Positions 7,521 through 16,026 of a DNA stretch of 47,400 bases are shown piece after piece. Numbering within the stretch: the stretch's first letter is position 1; each line of letters begins with the position of its first letter. Position numbers and translations under genes: made by a program. The DNA comes from Bacteroides sp. (lineage in GTDB: Bacteria > Bacillota > Clostridia > Lachnospirales > Lachnospiraceae), in contig JAMPBO010000013.1 of NCBI GenBank assembly GCA_023666705.1, forward strand, positions 39,120-86,519, read 5' to 3'. The notes beneath the pieces are model-generated. The model did not search any database. It was not told the origin of the DNA and worked only from the letters and a program-made list of their open reading frames with translations.

Positions 7521-8652
7521 ATTTTTTCCTCCTTCCAAGCAGGGCACCCAATATGATACATACAACCGACATGATAAAAAGGGTAATCAGGTTTTGGTAA
7601 TACCTATCATACGTATCATATATATTCAGTGCATAAAATGAATCTGAAATCAGTGCCGACGGATTTATTTTATTGATTACCGGACAGGTTTCCTCAACCT
7701 TTATTCTCATATTTCCGACCATAAGACCACTTAAAAAGCCGCTTACCAGTATAACAGCCGTTCCTATATTTTCTTTCAACGACATGGAGCCTTTTCCTAT
7801 GTTTCCAATAAAAAATCCGAAGGAAATACCTGCAATACAGCCAACAATAATAATCAGTGCAATCTGTCCAATCTGATTTCCAAAATCCACGCCCAAAATG
7901 ATAAGATACAAAAATCCCACCAGTGTACAAAGACATTGGACAACAATTCCTGCCAAAAGCTCTGCAAGCGTCTGCAAAAATGTACCTGCATTTGCCACAC
8001 ATTTTCTCGCTCCGACAGCACTTAAGTTTGCCTGGCTTTTCGCCGTAATACGAATGCCTGCAGTGACTGCCATAAGACAGGCAAGGGCAATCAGGTTATA
8101 GAAATATGCAATATACATATCCATATCTCCTGTCGTGTTTTTCTTCTCGGTATTATTACTTTCTCCAAGTAAAAGTCCGCTGAGCACGATTGGTATTTGA
8201 TCAGGTGCCTTTTGGGACAAATCTTCAATCACGGTTTTTACCTGATGATACTTTGTAACGATGGAGCCAAGGATGCTCTGATTAATGCCATTTTCGTGAA
8301 TCATCAGCTTAATCTCCCCATCCTCTGCGTAGAAAATGCCTTCTATGTCTTTTTCCTCCAGCATTGCCTTTGCCGCATCCATATCATTTGCACAAGCGAT
8401 ATCCAAAAGCTTTTCCCCGCTTTCCTCATCAAGGCTTATCGTTTCCGCCATATCCAAAAAGCTGTCTGCAAGTGCATCATCCTCTATCATCACTGCCACC
8501 TTGATTGCATCTGCAAGCTCCTGATTATACATCTCGTCAAAGCTGACAAAAAATAAAGTGCCCAGTGCGATTATAAATACTACACTCCAAAGCATTTGCG
8601 GTTTATTGCGAAGCGTTGCTTTCACGCAATATTTAAAGTTATGGAAAAACAT
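7507..8652 (-). CDS. ABC-2 type permease (exporter subunit 1)
   Basis: A 381-aa membrane protein with the same layout as its partner: an N-terminal helix at about 18-38 (MLWSVVFIIALGTLFFV), an extracytoplasmic domain of about 140 residues, then helices from about 185 (YIAYFYNLIALACLMAVTAG, IALIIIVGCIAGISFGFFIG, GTAVILVSGFLSGLMVG) to the basic end GRRKKYASI. It starts 3 bp after the ATPase stop, and its end overlaps the second permease start. It should form the membrane channel with that subunit. The two permeases are clearly paralogous in topology but divergent in sequence. Confidence 0.85.
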   Translation of the reverse strand: MFFHNFKYCVKATLRNKPQMLWSVVFIIALGTLFFVSFDEMYNQELADAIKVAVMIEDDALADSFLDMAETISLDEESGEKLLDIACANDMDAAKAMLEEKDIEGIFYAEDGEIKLMIHENGINQSILGSIVTKYHQVKTVIEDLSQKAPDQIPIVLSGLLLGESNNTEKKNTTGDMDMYIAYFYNLIALACLMAVTAGIRITAKSQANLSAVGARKCVANAGTFLQTLAELLAGIVVQCLCTLVGFLYLIILGVDFGNQIGQIALIIIVGCIAGISFGFFIGNIGKGSMSLKENIGTAVILVSGFLSGLMVGNMRIKVEETCPVINKINPSALISDSFYALNIYDTYDRYYQNLITLFIMSVVCIILGALLGRRKKYASI

Positions 8653-8655
8653 AAG

Positions 8656-9606
8656 CTACGCCTCCTTATCCCTAAGTTCTTTCCCCGTTATTTCCAAAAA
8701 GACATCATTCAACGTCGGCAGCTCCGAATATACCCTGCCGCACGGTATATTTTTTTCATTAATATAATTCAAAATCCTAATCAGGTTATGCTTTCCGCCG
8801 TTACATTTTATGACAAGCTTATCCTGCTCTGTACTCACCTCATATACATGCTCAAGCCCGCTAAGATTTTTCTTATCCTCCGCTGAAATATCGATTGACT
8901 CTATACTTATGGTTTCCGTATTTTTTATCATTTTCTTCAGCTCATCCTTTGTTCCAAGTGCGATATTCTTTCCTTTGTCCATAATCGCAATTCTCGTACA
9001 AATCTGCTCAACCTCCTCCATGTAATGGGAGGTATAAATAATTGTCGCACCATTTTTGTTCAGCTCCAAAATGCCCTCAAGTATTTTATTCCTGCTCTGC
9101 GGGTCAACCGCGACCGTCGGCTCATCAAAGAAAATCAGCTTTGGCTTGTGGGCAATTCCACAGGCGATATTTAACCGCCGGAGCAGACCGCCTGAAAGCT
9201 TTTTCGGATAAAACTTCTTAAACTCATTCAGCCCCACAAAATCAAGTGCTTCCGCAACATATTTTTTTCTAAGACCCTTGTCCCTGATATACAGACCGCA
9301 AAAATAATCTACGTTCTCATAAACGGTAAGCTCGTCATACACGGCAACATTCTGCATTACCACACCTATATTTTTCTTTGCTTCCAGATTTTCAGGTGTC
9401 ATTTTCTTTCCAAATACCTCAACCGTACCCTTATCATATGTAAGCAGGGAAAGTATGCAGTTCATTGTCGTTGTCTTTCCGGACCCGTTCGGTCCAAGCA
9501 GTCCGAACACCTCTCCCTCTTTTATTTCCATGTTGAAATGGTCCAGTGCCAGTGTCTCCTTGTATCGTTTTACTAAATTTTCAATTTTAACAACCGTTTC
9601 TGCCAT
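8656..9606 (-). CDS. ABC transporter ATP-binding protein
   Basis: The start is at 9606 (MAETVVKIENLVKRY), with AAGGAGG upstream; the longer frame to 9669 lacks a site. All ABC motifs are present: Walker A GPNGSGKTT, Q-loop (GVVMQNVAVYDEL), signature LSGGLLRR, Walker B LIFFDEPTVAVDP and H-switch YTSHYMEEVE. The C-terminal about 85 residues form the extra domain common in CcmA/NatA-like exporter ATPases. It energises the two ABC-2 permeases encoded immediately downstream. The leader 5' of it contains two 12-bp palindromes (9719-9752) that look like a response-regulator operator. The system is probably an efflux or envelope-protection pump. Confidence 0.93.
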   Translation of the reverse strand: MAETVVKIENLVKRYKETLALDHFNMEIKEGEVFGLLGPNGSGKTTTMNCILSLLTYDKGTVEVFGKKMTPENLEAKKNIGVVMQNVAVYDELTVYENVDYFCGLYIRDKGLRKKYVAEALDFVGLNEFKKFYPKKLSGGLLRRLNIACGIAHKPKLIFFDEPTVAVDPQSRNKILEGILELNKNGATIIYTSHYMEEVEQICTRIAIMDKGKNIALGTKDELKKMIKNTETISIESIDISAEDKKNLSGLEHVYEVSTEQDKLVIKCNGGKHNLIRILNYINEKNIPCGRVYSELPTLNDVFLEITGKELRDKEA

Positions 9607-9718
9607 ATTGCTATATGCCTCCTTATATTGAATCTCTGCATCAGGTGATTGCAAAACTCTGTTTTTCAAACGTCTGTTATACCATTGAATTTTAGGATAA
9701 ATCCATTTTTTACGTAAG

Positions 9719-9752
9719 TAACATCTGTCAAGTCCTAATGTGACAAATGTAA
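9719..9752. promoter_or_regulatory. twin 12-bp palindromes, candidate operator of the ABC exporter
   Basis: TAACATCTGTCA (9719-9730) and TGACAAATGTAA (9741-9752) both fit TNACA-N2-TGTNA and are centred 22 bp (two helical turns) apart. They sit about 115 bp upstream of the ATPase start. A weak promoter (GTTACT at 9722-9717, 17 bp, TATCCT at 9699-9694, minus strand) overlaps the proximal site, as expected for activator-dependent transcription. Binding by either neighbouring response regulator is inferred. Confidence 0.5.
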
Positions 9753-9794
9753 TTTTTTACTCTGGATTTTTGCTTCAATTATGAACTTTCTGTG

Positions 9795-9851
9795 TTTGGT
9801 TTAATTATTAACCAAATAACATTTGCATTAACTGCAATTTTGTATTATAGT
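9795..9851 (+). promoter_or_regulatory. citrate synthase promoter with upstream palindromes
   Basis: TTGCAT (9823-9828) and TATAGT (9846-9851) are 17 bp apart. The -35 lies inside a perfect inverted repeat TTGCA-N5-TGCAA (9823-9837), and a second inverted repeat, TTTGGTT-N8-AACCAAA (9795-9816), lies just upstream. Both could bind regulators; none can be named. The rest of the 354-bp gap holds the exporter operator and a leader hairpin. Confidence 0.65.
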
Positions 9852-9903
9852 ATTAGATATTCTAGTTATTTTGAAAAGATTTCTCTTATCATGATACCTG
9901 ATA

Positions 9904-9928
9904 TGCAGTCAATTCTTATAGGACTGCA
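9904..9928 (+). other. leader hairpin of citrate synthase mRNA
   Basis: TGCAGTC (9904-9910) and GACTGCA (9922-9928) form a 7-bp stem with an 11-nt loop in the 5' untranslated region, about 30 bases before the start codon. It has no U-tract, so it is not a terminator; it may protect the mRNA or modulate translation. Confidence 0.45.
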
Positions 9929-9960
9929 ATTCCAATATAACAACTTATAGGAGGAGATGA

Positions 9961-11325
9961 ATGAATAATACTGAATTATCAGCAATTACACCTGAACTAT
10001 ATAAGCTTGCGAAGCTTTGCGAATCACATGATTTGATTGACGCCAGCTTGTATACAAAATACGAAGTAAAGCGTGGTCTGCGTGACTTAGACGGCAAAGG
10101 CGTTTTAACAGGTCTTACCGAGATATCCACAATAAAGTCCTCAAAGGTTGTCGATGGTGTTTCTAAGCCGATAGACGGAGAGCTATATTACAGGGGAGTC
10201 AATATATATGATTTGGTAAAAGGCTTTATCAATGAAAACCGCTTCGGATACGAGGAGGCAGTTTATCTCCTTTTATTTGGCGAGCTTCCAAATCAAAAGG
10301 AGCTTCAGGATTTCTCGGAGCTTCTCGGCTCATACCGGAATCTTCCACAGCATTTTGTGCGGGATGTTATTATGAAAACGCCGGATAAAGATATTATGAA
10401 TGCCATGGCAAAAAGCATACTCACCTTAAGCACCTATGACCCAAGCTCATCCGACACATCCATTCCGAATGTTTTACGTCAGAGCCTGGAGCTGATTGCA
10501 AACTTCCCGCTGATTGCGATTTACTCTTATCTTGCATACCGGCATTACGATTTAGGACGCGGCATTTATATACATAATCCGAAGCCGGAGCTTTCTACGG
10601 CAGAAAACATTTTAAGGCTTCTCCGCAAGGATAAGTCCTACACGGACACCGAGGCAAAAATTTTGGACCTTGCACTGGTTCTTCATGCGGAGCATGGCGG
10701 CGGAAACAACTCCACCTTTACAACACATGTTGTTACTTCATCGGGAACCGATACCTACTCGTCCGTAACTGCATCCTTATGTGCACTGAAAGGACCAAAG
10801 CACGGCGGTGCAAACGTAAAGGTAAAGCAGATGTTTGACGATATTAAAAAGCATGTGAAAAACTGGGATGACAAGGCGGCACTCCGCTCCTATCTCGCTG
10901 ATGTTTTGGACAAAAAAGCTTTTGACCGCACAGGACTGATATACGGTATGGGGCATGCTGTTTACTCCATCTCAGATCCGAGAGCAAATATATTTGAACG
11001 GTTTGTGGGTCGTCTGTCCGATGAAAAGGGTAAGCAGGAGGAATATGTACTATACACAAATGTTGCCCGTATCGCAAAAGAAGTTATTGCCGAAAAGCGA
11101 AAGATTTACAAGGGTGTCAGCCCAAATGTCGATTTTTACAGCGGCTTTGTTTACAGTATGCTTGAACTTCCTGAGGAGCTGTTCACACCCCTCTTTGCCA
11201 TTGCACGTATTGCAGGCTGGAGTGCACACCGCATCGAGGAGCTGATTAACGCAAACAAAATAATCCGTCCTGCATACATGTCTGTGGCGGAAGAAAAGAA
11301 ATACATACCGATAGGCGAAAGATAA
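9961..11325 (+). CDS. gltA: citrate (or 2-methylcitrate) synthase
   Basis: A 454-aa citrate synthase family protein that condenses acetyl-CoA with oxaloacetate. The core motifs are present: LALVLHAEHGGGNNSTFT with the first catalytic His, GPKHGGANVKV with the second His region, GMGHAVYSISDPRA with the oxaloacetate-binding His, and the Asp-bearing NVDFYSG near the C-terminus. It is longer than the about 370-aa Bacillus enzymes because of an N-terminal extension of about 70 residues, as in many clostridial homologues. The start has AGGAGGAG upstream. It is monocistronic, with its own promoter and a strong terminator. In an anaerobe without a full TCA cycle it probably feeds 2-oxoglutarate and glutamate synthesis. 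Methylcitrate synthase activity cannot be excluded. Confidence 0.93.
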   Translation: MNNTELSAITPELYKLAKLCESHDLIDASLYTKYEVKRGLRDLDGKGVLTGLTEISTIKSSKVVDGVSKPIDGELYYRGVNIYDLVKGFINENRFGYEEAVYLLLFGELPNQKELQDFSELLGSYRNLPQHFVRDVIMKTPDKDIMNAMAKSILTLSTYDPSSSDTSIPNVLRQSLELIANFPLIAIYSYLAYRHYDLGRGIYIHNPKPELSTAENILRLLRKDKSYTDTEAKILDLALVLHAEHGGGNNSTFTTHVVTSSGTDTYSSVTASLCALKGPKHGGANVKVKQMFDDIKKHVKNWDDKAALRSYLADVLDKKAFDRTGLIYGMGHAVYSISDPRANIFERFVGRLSDEKGKQEEYVLYTNVARIAKEVIAEKRKIYKGVSPNVDFYSGFVYSMLELPEELFTPLFAIARIAGWSAHRIEELINANKIIRPAYMSVAEEKKYIPIGER

Positions 11326-11347
11326 GGGCATCCGCCCTTATTTTTTT
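11322..11347 (+). terminator. Rho-independent terminator after citrate synthase
   Basis: ATAAGGGC and GCCCTTAT form an 8-bp stem with an ATCC loop, followed by six further T. The stem overlaps the stop codon. The rhomboid gene ends 64 bp further on in the convergent direction. Confidence 0.9.
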
Positions 11348-11411
11348 GTCTACTGGTTCCAGCAAAAAAACTGATGCCGTAATTTTTGTGGCAAAATCAA
11401 CTACAATTTAT

Positions 11412-12461
11412 TTAGGGCGATGATGCCCTTTTATTGATTATGTGCATGATAAATGCGATAAGTGCTCCTGCAATCAGCCCTCCTATATGTGCCGCATTAT
11501 CCACATTTTCTTCTGTAAATCCTGAGAATACACACAAAATAACGACAAATATTATGGACCCCCATGTGTTTGCATTTGCATCCGCCGACCTCACGATAAG
11601 CAAAACCGCCCATGCTCCCAAAACTGCAAATACACAGCCTGAGGCTCCCACAGATACAACATTATCCCGAAATTCCATATAGTAGCAGAAGCTGACAAGT
11701 GATGCACAAAGTCCACCGCCCATGTATATAATCAGATACCGCACCTTACCTACGACCGGCTCCAGTAAATCACCGATACAGTATAGGGAAAACATATTGT
11801 ATGCCAGATGCATAAATCCGCCATGAATGAACATGTTAGTAAACAGCCTGTACACTTCTCCGTCAAACAAAATGTCGGGCACATACATTCCACCGCATTT
11901 GCGGAGATATTCTGCATCCTGCAAATCACCGCCCAATGCCGTTAAGAAAAAGACGAAAACATTCATGCAAATAAGGATATTTGTTACGGTCAAATAATCT
12001 CCAAAGGTTTTTTTCGGTACCCTGTAAACAACATTTAAATTTTCCTGTTCCGTTCCTTGCTGCTCATTCGGGCTGCCGTATAGATAATCCTCGATTTTCG
12101 TTTTGATGCCAAGAAAATTTAACGGTTGGTTTTCATAGATCAGAAGCCGCCTGTACTTCGTATCAAATACCCAGTAATAGCTTAAATCGCTTAAATTTTC
12201 CTTTACCCATTCCAAATCACCGGTACTTATGATTTTCAGCATTGCGACATTGTCATAAGCAATTCTGGAAAACAGCGTTCTTACCTCGGCGTCAATCAGA
12301 TCAATGCGTTCCCTGCTTTTGTACGAAGGCATATCCATATCAATAAAGCACAAAATATAGGGTATATCATTTTGTATCACATACATAACGTCAACACCCG
12401 GCTCCACAGCACCCGCTTCCGTATATCCCATATTATGAAGCTGTCTTATGAATGGTCTCAT
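11412..12461 (-). CDS. rhomboid-family intramembrane serine protease
   Basis: A roughly 350-aa protein with an N-terminal soluble domain of about 165 residues and a C-terminal rhomboid core of six or more helices. Active-site features are visible: HGGFMHLAYNM in the second core helix, nucleophile Ser in VGASGCVFAVLGA, and the catalytic His in AAHIGGLIAGAL. Rhomboids cut transmembrane substrates within the membrane; the large cytosolic N-domain resembles those of GluP-type Firmicute rhomboids. Two consecutive ATG codons lie at 12464 and 12461; the second is better spaced from GGAGG. It is the last gene of a minus-strand group after a PurF-like gene and Hsp20, a mix that hints at protein quality control. 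Substrate unknown. Confidence 0.92.
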   Translation of the reverse strand: MRPFIRQLHNMGYTEAGAVEPGVDVMYVIQNDIPYILCFIDMDMPSYKSRERIDLIDAEVRTLFSRIAYDNVAMLKIISTGDLEWVKENLSDLSYYWVFDTKYRRLLIYENQPLNFLGIKTKIEDYLYGSPNEQQGTEQENLNVVYRVPKKTFGDYLTVTNILICMNVFVFFLTALGGDLQDAEYLRKCGGMYVPDILFDGEVYRLFTNMFIHGGFMHLAYNMFSLYCIGDLLEPVVGKVRYLIIYMGGGLCASLVSFCYYMEFRDNVVSVGASGCVFAVLGAWAVLLIVRSADANANTWGSIIFVVILCVFSGFTEENVDNAAHIGGLIAGALIAFIMHIINKRASSP

Positions 12462-12510
12462 CATTCACCTCCGCATATGCCAAACATCATTTCCTACAGA
12501 TACTTTCCCT

Positions 12511-12906
12511 TTACTTTATTGGAATCAGCTTTCGTTCTTCACGCTCCACTGACCGTTCAGAATTTGCAATTATAATGCTCAAAATTCCATCCTTAAATGC
12601 AGCGGATATATCCTCCTGCCTGACCTTGCTCCCTACAAAAAAGCTGCGTTTGCAGCCACCCACCAGCCGTTCCCGCCTGATAAAATTGATATCGCCGCCA
12701 TCCTTGGGAATGTACTCCTGCCGTTCAGCAATTATGGTAAGGCGTCCGTCAACAAGCTCCGCCTGTATGTCCTCACGCACAAAGCCGGGAAGCTCTATCT
12801 CCAACAGATAATTTCCATCCCGCTCCTGTATGTCAGTTCTCATAAGCTGTGGCACCCCCACAGTATTATCCTCGAAAATGTTAATTAATCCGCAATCAAA
12901 AAACAC
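12511..12906 (-). CDS. Hsp20 / alpha-crystallin family small heat-shock protein
   Basis: A small chaperone of about 131 residues. The alpha-crystallin domain covers most of it: DIQERDGNYLLEIELPGF, then VDGRLTIIAER, and the terminal strand AAFKDGILSIIIAN, ending with the IPIK tail that resembles the I-x-I docking motif. GTG at 12906 is preferred as start because GGGAGG lies eight bases upstream; the longer ATG frame to 12933 would place that site inside the gene. It lies between the PurF-like and rhomboid genes in the same direction. Such proteins bind unfolding proteins without ATP. No CIRCE or CtsR box was recognised upstream. Confidence 0.88.
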   Translation of the reverse strand: MFFDCGLINIFEDNTVGVPQLMRTDIQERDGNYLLEIELPGFVREDIQAELVDGRLTIIAERQEYIPKDGGDINFIRRERLVGGCKRSFFVGSKVRQEDISAAFKDGILSIIIANSERSVEREERKLIPIK

Positions 12907-12951
12907 AACACATACCTCCCTGCCTCTTGGCACATTCCAAATACTATTATT

Positions 12952-14355
12952 TTATTCCTTTCCACTCCAACAATACGTACAGAGCTTACATGGGTCTATT
13001 CCCACCGACTCTATCATATCATCCAGTCTGTGAAATCTGAGTGATGTAAAATTCAGCTCCTCACAAATTTTATCTACCATCTTCTCATATTTCTCTGAGT
13101 CAGGATTTGCATACTCCTGCAGCACCTCATCCGATACATCCTCACCCTCAAGATCCTTTATCACCTTTCTGGTAATCAGCTCCAGCTCAGAATTGGTACG
13201 TGAAAAATTTAAATATTTACATCCAAATATCAGCGGCGGACATGCAGGTCTGATATGAACCTCCTTGGCACCACTCTCATATAAAAATTCCGTCGTTTCC
13301 CGAAGCTGCGTACCTCTTACAATCGAGTCGTCAATCAGAAGCAGGCTTCTGTCCTTAATCAATGGTTCCACAGGCAACAGCTTCATTTTCGCTATCATGT
13401 CACGCTTGCTCTGGATCGTCGGCATAAAGGAACGCGGCCATGTAGGCGTATACTTGATAAATGGTCTTGAAAAAGGAACGCCTGATGCATTGGCATATCC
13501 AATTGCATGAGCGGTTCCCGAATCAGGCACGCCCGCAACAATATCCGGCTTGACATGATCCCGTTTCGCAAGTGCTTCTCCACATTTGTAACGCATCTGC
13601 TCTACACTTACACCCTCGTAAGATGCGGACGGGTAGCCGTAATAAATCCATAGGAACGTACATATTTTCATATCCTTGCCCGGCTGCACAAGCGTCTTTG
13701 TTCCATCCGCAGTCATAACTGCGATTTCACCCGGACCAAGCTCCCTGTCTGCAGAATATCCCAAATTTAAATATGAAAAGCTCTCAAACGCAGCACATCT
13801 TGAGCCATCCTTTTTTCCCAAAACAACAGGTGTCCTTCCAAACTTATCCCTTGCACAGTAAATTCCCTTCGGTGTGAGAATAAGCATGGACATGGAACCT
13901 TCAATGATTTCCTGTGCATACTGTATTCCCTCTATAAAATTTTCCTTCTGGTCAATCACTGCTGCCACAAGCTCCGTGGCGTTTATCTCCCCGTTGCTCA
14001 TTTCAAAAAAATGAGTATTATCCTTTAAAATATCTTCTATAATGGCATCTGCGTTATTGATTTTTCCGATTGTAGTAATGGCAAACGAACCGTGATGGGA
14101 ACGCACAAGAATAGGCTGTGCCTCATAATCTGAGATACATCCGATACCCATATTCCCTTTCATAGAATTAACTTCCTTCTCAAACTTTGTTCTAAATGGT
14201 GCATTTTCAATTTTATGAATAGATTTTTCAAATCCGTCCTCACCGTATACTGCAAGACCAGCCCGTCTTGTTCCCAAATGTGAATGATAATCTGTTCCGA
14301 AAAATAAATCAAACACACAATCTTCCTTTGATGCAACTCCAAAAAAACCGCCCAT
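12952..14355 (-). CDS. PurF-like amidophosphoribosyltransferase paralogue without the nucleophile Cys
   Basis: A 467-residue protein matching glutamine PRPP amidotransferase over its length: a class II glutaminase-like N-domain (TDYHSHLGTRRAGLAVYG, GNMGIGCISD) and a phosphoribosyltransferase domain with the PRPP loop LLLIDDSIVRGT. Cysteines typical of the Firmicute Fe-S form are retained (ICTFLW, ACPPLIFGC, DPCKLCTYCW). The ribosome site AGGAGG-N5-ATG fixes the start, and the first residues are Met-Gly-Gly-Phe-Phe. Classical PurF has Cys as the mature residue 1 in a CGI-like motif, so the glutaminase nucleophile is absent. The protein may use ammonia, be regulatory, or depend on a partner. 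It is not in a pur operon; it leads a group with Hsp20 and rhomboid and has its own promoter. Confidence 0.85.
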   Translation of the reverse strand: MGGFFGVASKEDCVFDLFFGTDYHSHLGTRRAGLAVYGEDGFEKSIHKIENAPFRTKFEKEVNSMKGNMGIGCISDYEAQPILVRSHHGSFAITTIGKINNADAIIEDILKDNTHFFEMSNGEINATELVAAVIDQKENFIEGIQYAQEIIEGSMSMLILTPKGIYCARDKFGRTPVVLGKKDGSRCAAFESFSYLNLGYSADRELGPGEIAVMTADGTKTLVQPGKDMKICTFLWIYYGYPSASYEGVSVEQMRYKCGEALAKRDHVKPDIVAGVPDSGTAHAIGYANASGVPFSRPFIKYTPTWPRSFMPTIQSKRDMIAKMKLLPVEPLIKDRSLLLIDDSIVRGTQLRETTEFLYESGAKEVHIRPACPPLIFGCKYLNFSRTNSELELITRKVIKDLEGEDVSDEVLQEYANPDSEKYEKMVDKICEELNFTSLRFHRLDDMIESVGIDPCKLCTYCWSGKE

Positions 14356-14422
14356 GATATCCTCCTGTAAAATGACAAATTTCAAACAAACGTCTGTAAG
14401 CACAAAGGCATTTGCAACCACA

Positions 14423-14451
14423 ATTCTACATTACTTTAAATGTTTTGGCAA
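14423..14451 (-). promoter_or_regulatory. sigma-A promoter of the PurF-like gene group
   Basis: On the minus strand TTGCCA (14451-14446) and TAGAAT (14428-14423) are 17 bp apart, about 70 bp before the PurF-like start. No purine box or riboswitch was recognised in the leader. Confidence 0.6.
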
Positions 14452-14599
14452 CATTTTACTACATAAATTTACGGCATTTGCTCATCCTATATTTAAAGGG
14501 CTGATTTTATCAGCTACTTTATTGATATGTCAGATTTCCATGAAAAGCTGACATACAAACATCGGTCCATTTGTCGATGTTCAAGAATGGAGGTTTTGT

Positions 14600-14800
14600 A
14601 TGAAATTTCTAAATTATTTCTGCCTCACATTGACTATTATTGGAGCAATTGTATGGGGACTTATCGGTTTCTTTAACTTTAACCTTGTATCTGCATTATT
14701 CGGAGACGCATCCGCTCTCTCCAGAATAATATACGGATTAGTCGGTTTATGCGGTCTTTATATTATTGGATTTTATAGTCTTGTACAAAGAGCAGAGTAA
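14600..14800 (+). CDS. DUF378 small membrane protein
   Basis: A 66-aa protein with two hydrophobic helices (about 5-28 and 42-62), matching DUF378: LTIIGAIVWGLIGFFNFNLV followed by LFGDASALSRIIYGLVGLCG. The GGAGG site lies six bases before the ATG. The family is widespread in bacteria, and its function is unknown. It is transcribed divergently from the PurF-like gene and followed by a strong terminator, so it is probably monocistronic. The 5' region 14460-14599 has several small inverted repeats (for example TGTCAG / CTGACA at about 14538-14563) but no clear promoter. Confidence 0.88.
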   Translation: MKFLNYFCLTLTIIGAIVWGLIGFFNFNLVSALFGDASALSRIIYGLVGLCGLYIIGFYSLVQRAE

Positions 14801-14839
14801 AGAACACGGGAACAAAGTTTCCCATTAAAACAAAACTAA

Positions 14840-14876
14840 GGTGCATAGAACAACGTGTTTCTATGCACCATTTTTT
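14840..14876 (+). terminator. Rho-independent terminator after the DUF378 gene
   Basis: GGTGCATAGAA (14840-14850) pairs with TTCTATGCACC (14859-14869) around an 8-nt loop and is followed by ATTTTTT. It also lies just past the end of the convergent ldhA gene and may serve both, though the U-tract is on the plus side. Confidence 0.88.
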
Positions 14877-14877
14877 G

Positions 14878-15873
14878 TTATTTTACCTGATTTGCCTCGT
14901 AATCCTTTACATTTCCTGCTGCAAAATTTCTGGCATTTTTTATTGTAACTTCACTGATGGCTGCCAAAGCTTCATTGGTTAAAAAGCCCTGGTGTGACGT
15001 TATGATTACGTTCGGGAACGAAAGAAGTCTTGCCGTTACGGAATGCTCCAAAAGCTCGTCCTCCCTGTTCTCAAAAACGTTGACCGCTTCCTCCTCATAC
15101 ACGTCAAGTCCCACTGCAAAAAACTTATTTTCCCTGATACCCTTAATCAAATCCTCCGTATCCACCAACGCTCCCCTTGAGGTATTGACAAAAATAGGTC
15201 TTTTCTTCATCATGCTGATGCTGTCCTTATTTATCATGTGATATGACTCCTCCGTAAGCGGACAGTGAAGTGATATCAGGTCAGAATTTTCCAGAAGTTC
15301 ATTTAAGCCAACATACTCCACAAATGGCAAATCCTTATTTTGATATACATCATATGCAATGACTTTCATTCCAAAACCCTGACATATTCTGCACATGGCA
15401 GCACCGATTTTTCCTGTTCCAATTATACCTGCCGTTTTTTTATACAGGTTCATTCCCGTAAGTCCAACCAGACTAAAATTATTTTCCCTTACCTTAATGT
15501 AGCTTTTGTGTATACGTCTGCCTGCCGCAAGTGCAAGTGCGATTGCATGTTCAGCAACCGCTTCAGGCGAATATCCCGGAACACGTAAAACGGTAATTCC
15601 TTTTTCGCTTGCACGTTTAATGTCTACATTGTTAAAGCCTGCACACCTCAATAGAATAAGCTTAATGCCAATTTCTGCAAGCTTATCAATGACAGATGCA
15701 CTCAGATCCGAATTTACAAACGCACATATGGCATCATATCCCTTTGCAAGAGAAACCGTTTTCTCTGAAATGTCTGCCTCCTGAAAGGTGATTGTTACAT
15801 CTGCGTGCTTTGCAAGCTCCTCATCAAATGATTTTTTGTCATAGGTAGTAGTATCATAAAATAATATGTTCAT
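14878..15873 (-). CDS. ldhA: D-lactate dehydrogenase (2-hydroxyacid dehydrogenase family)
   Basis: A 331-aa NAD-dependent dehydrogenase reducing pyruvate to D-lactate, a fermentation end reaction. The start at 15873 (MNILFYDTTTYDKKSF) follows AAGGAG; the longer frame to 16005 is not supported. The family layout is clear: N-terminal catalytic part, Rossmann motif AGIIGTGKIGAAMCR at about 145-160, catalytic Arg in VNTSRGALVD, Glu in LDVYEEE and His in ITSHQGFLTNEA. It is monocistronic and convergent with the DUF378 gene. An inverted repeat, TTGCCCAAT (15973-15981) and ATTGGGTAA (16007-16015), lies upstream and includes a CCAATATTGG palindrome; no canonical Rex site is seen. Related 2-hydroxyacid dehydrogenases are the alternative identity. 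Confidence 0.9.
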   Translation of the reverse strand: MNILFYDTTTYDKKSFDEELAKHADVTITFQEADISEKTVSLAKGYDAICAFVNSDLSASVIDKLAEIGIKLILLRCAGFNNVDIKRASEKGITVLRVPGYSPEAVAEHAIALALAAGRRIHKSYIKVRENNFSLVGLTGMNLYKKTAGIIGTGKIGAAMCRICQGFGMKVIAYDVYQNKDLPFVEYVGLNELLENSDLISLHCPLTEESYHMINKDSISMMKKRPIFVNTSRGALVDTEDLIKGIRENKFFAVGLDVYEEEAVNVFENREDELLEHSVTARLLSFPNVIITSHQGFLTNEALAAISEVTIKNARNFAAGNVKDYEANQVK

Positions 15874-16026
15874 TTCCAGTCTCCTTAAGCTTTCATTTTT
15901 TCTTATGTTTTCCAATGATAAGGTAATATATTCAAATATTTTAGTTCTTATTGAAGCAGGTAAAACTCTTATTTGCCCAATCCAGCAAATTTCACCTCGG
16001 TCCAATATTGGGTAACAGCCTGCCTA

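Noticed and set aside
15973-16015. Rex operator upstream of ldhA
   Set aside because: The inverted repeat TTGCCCAAT / ATTGGGTAA does not match the TTGTGA-N6-TCACAA-type Rex consensus, so no regulator is named.
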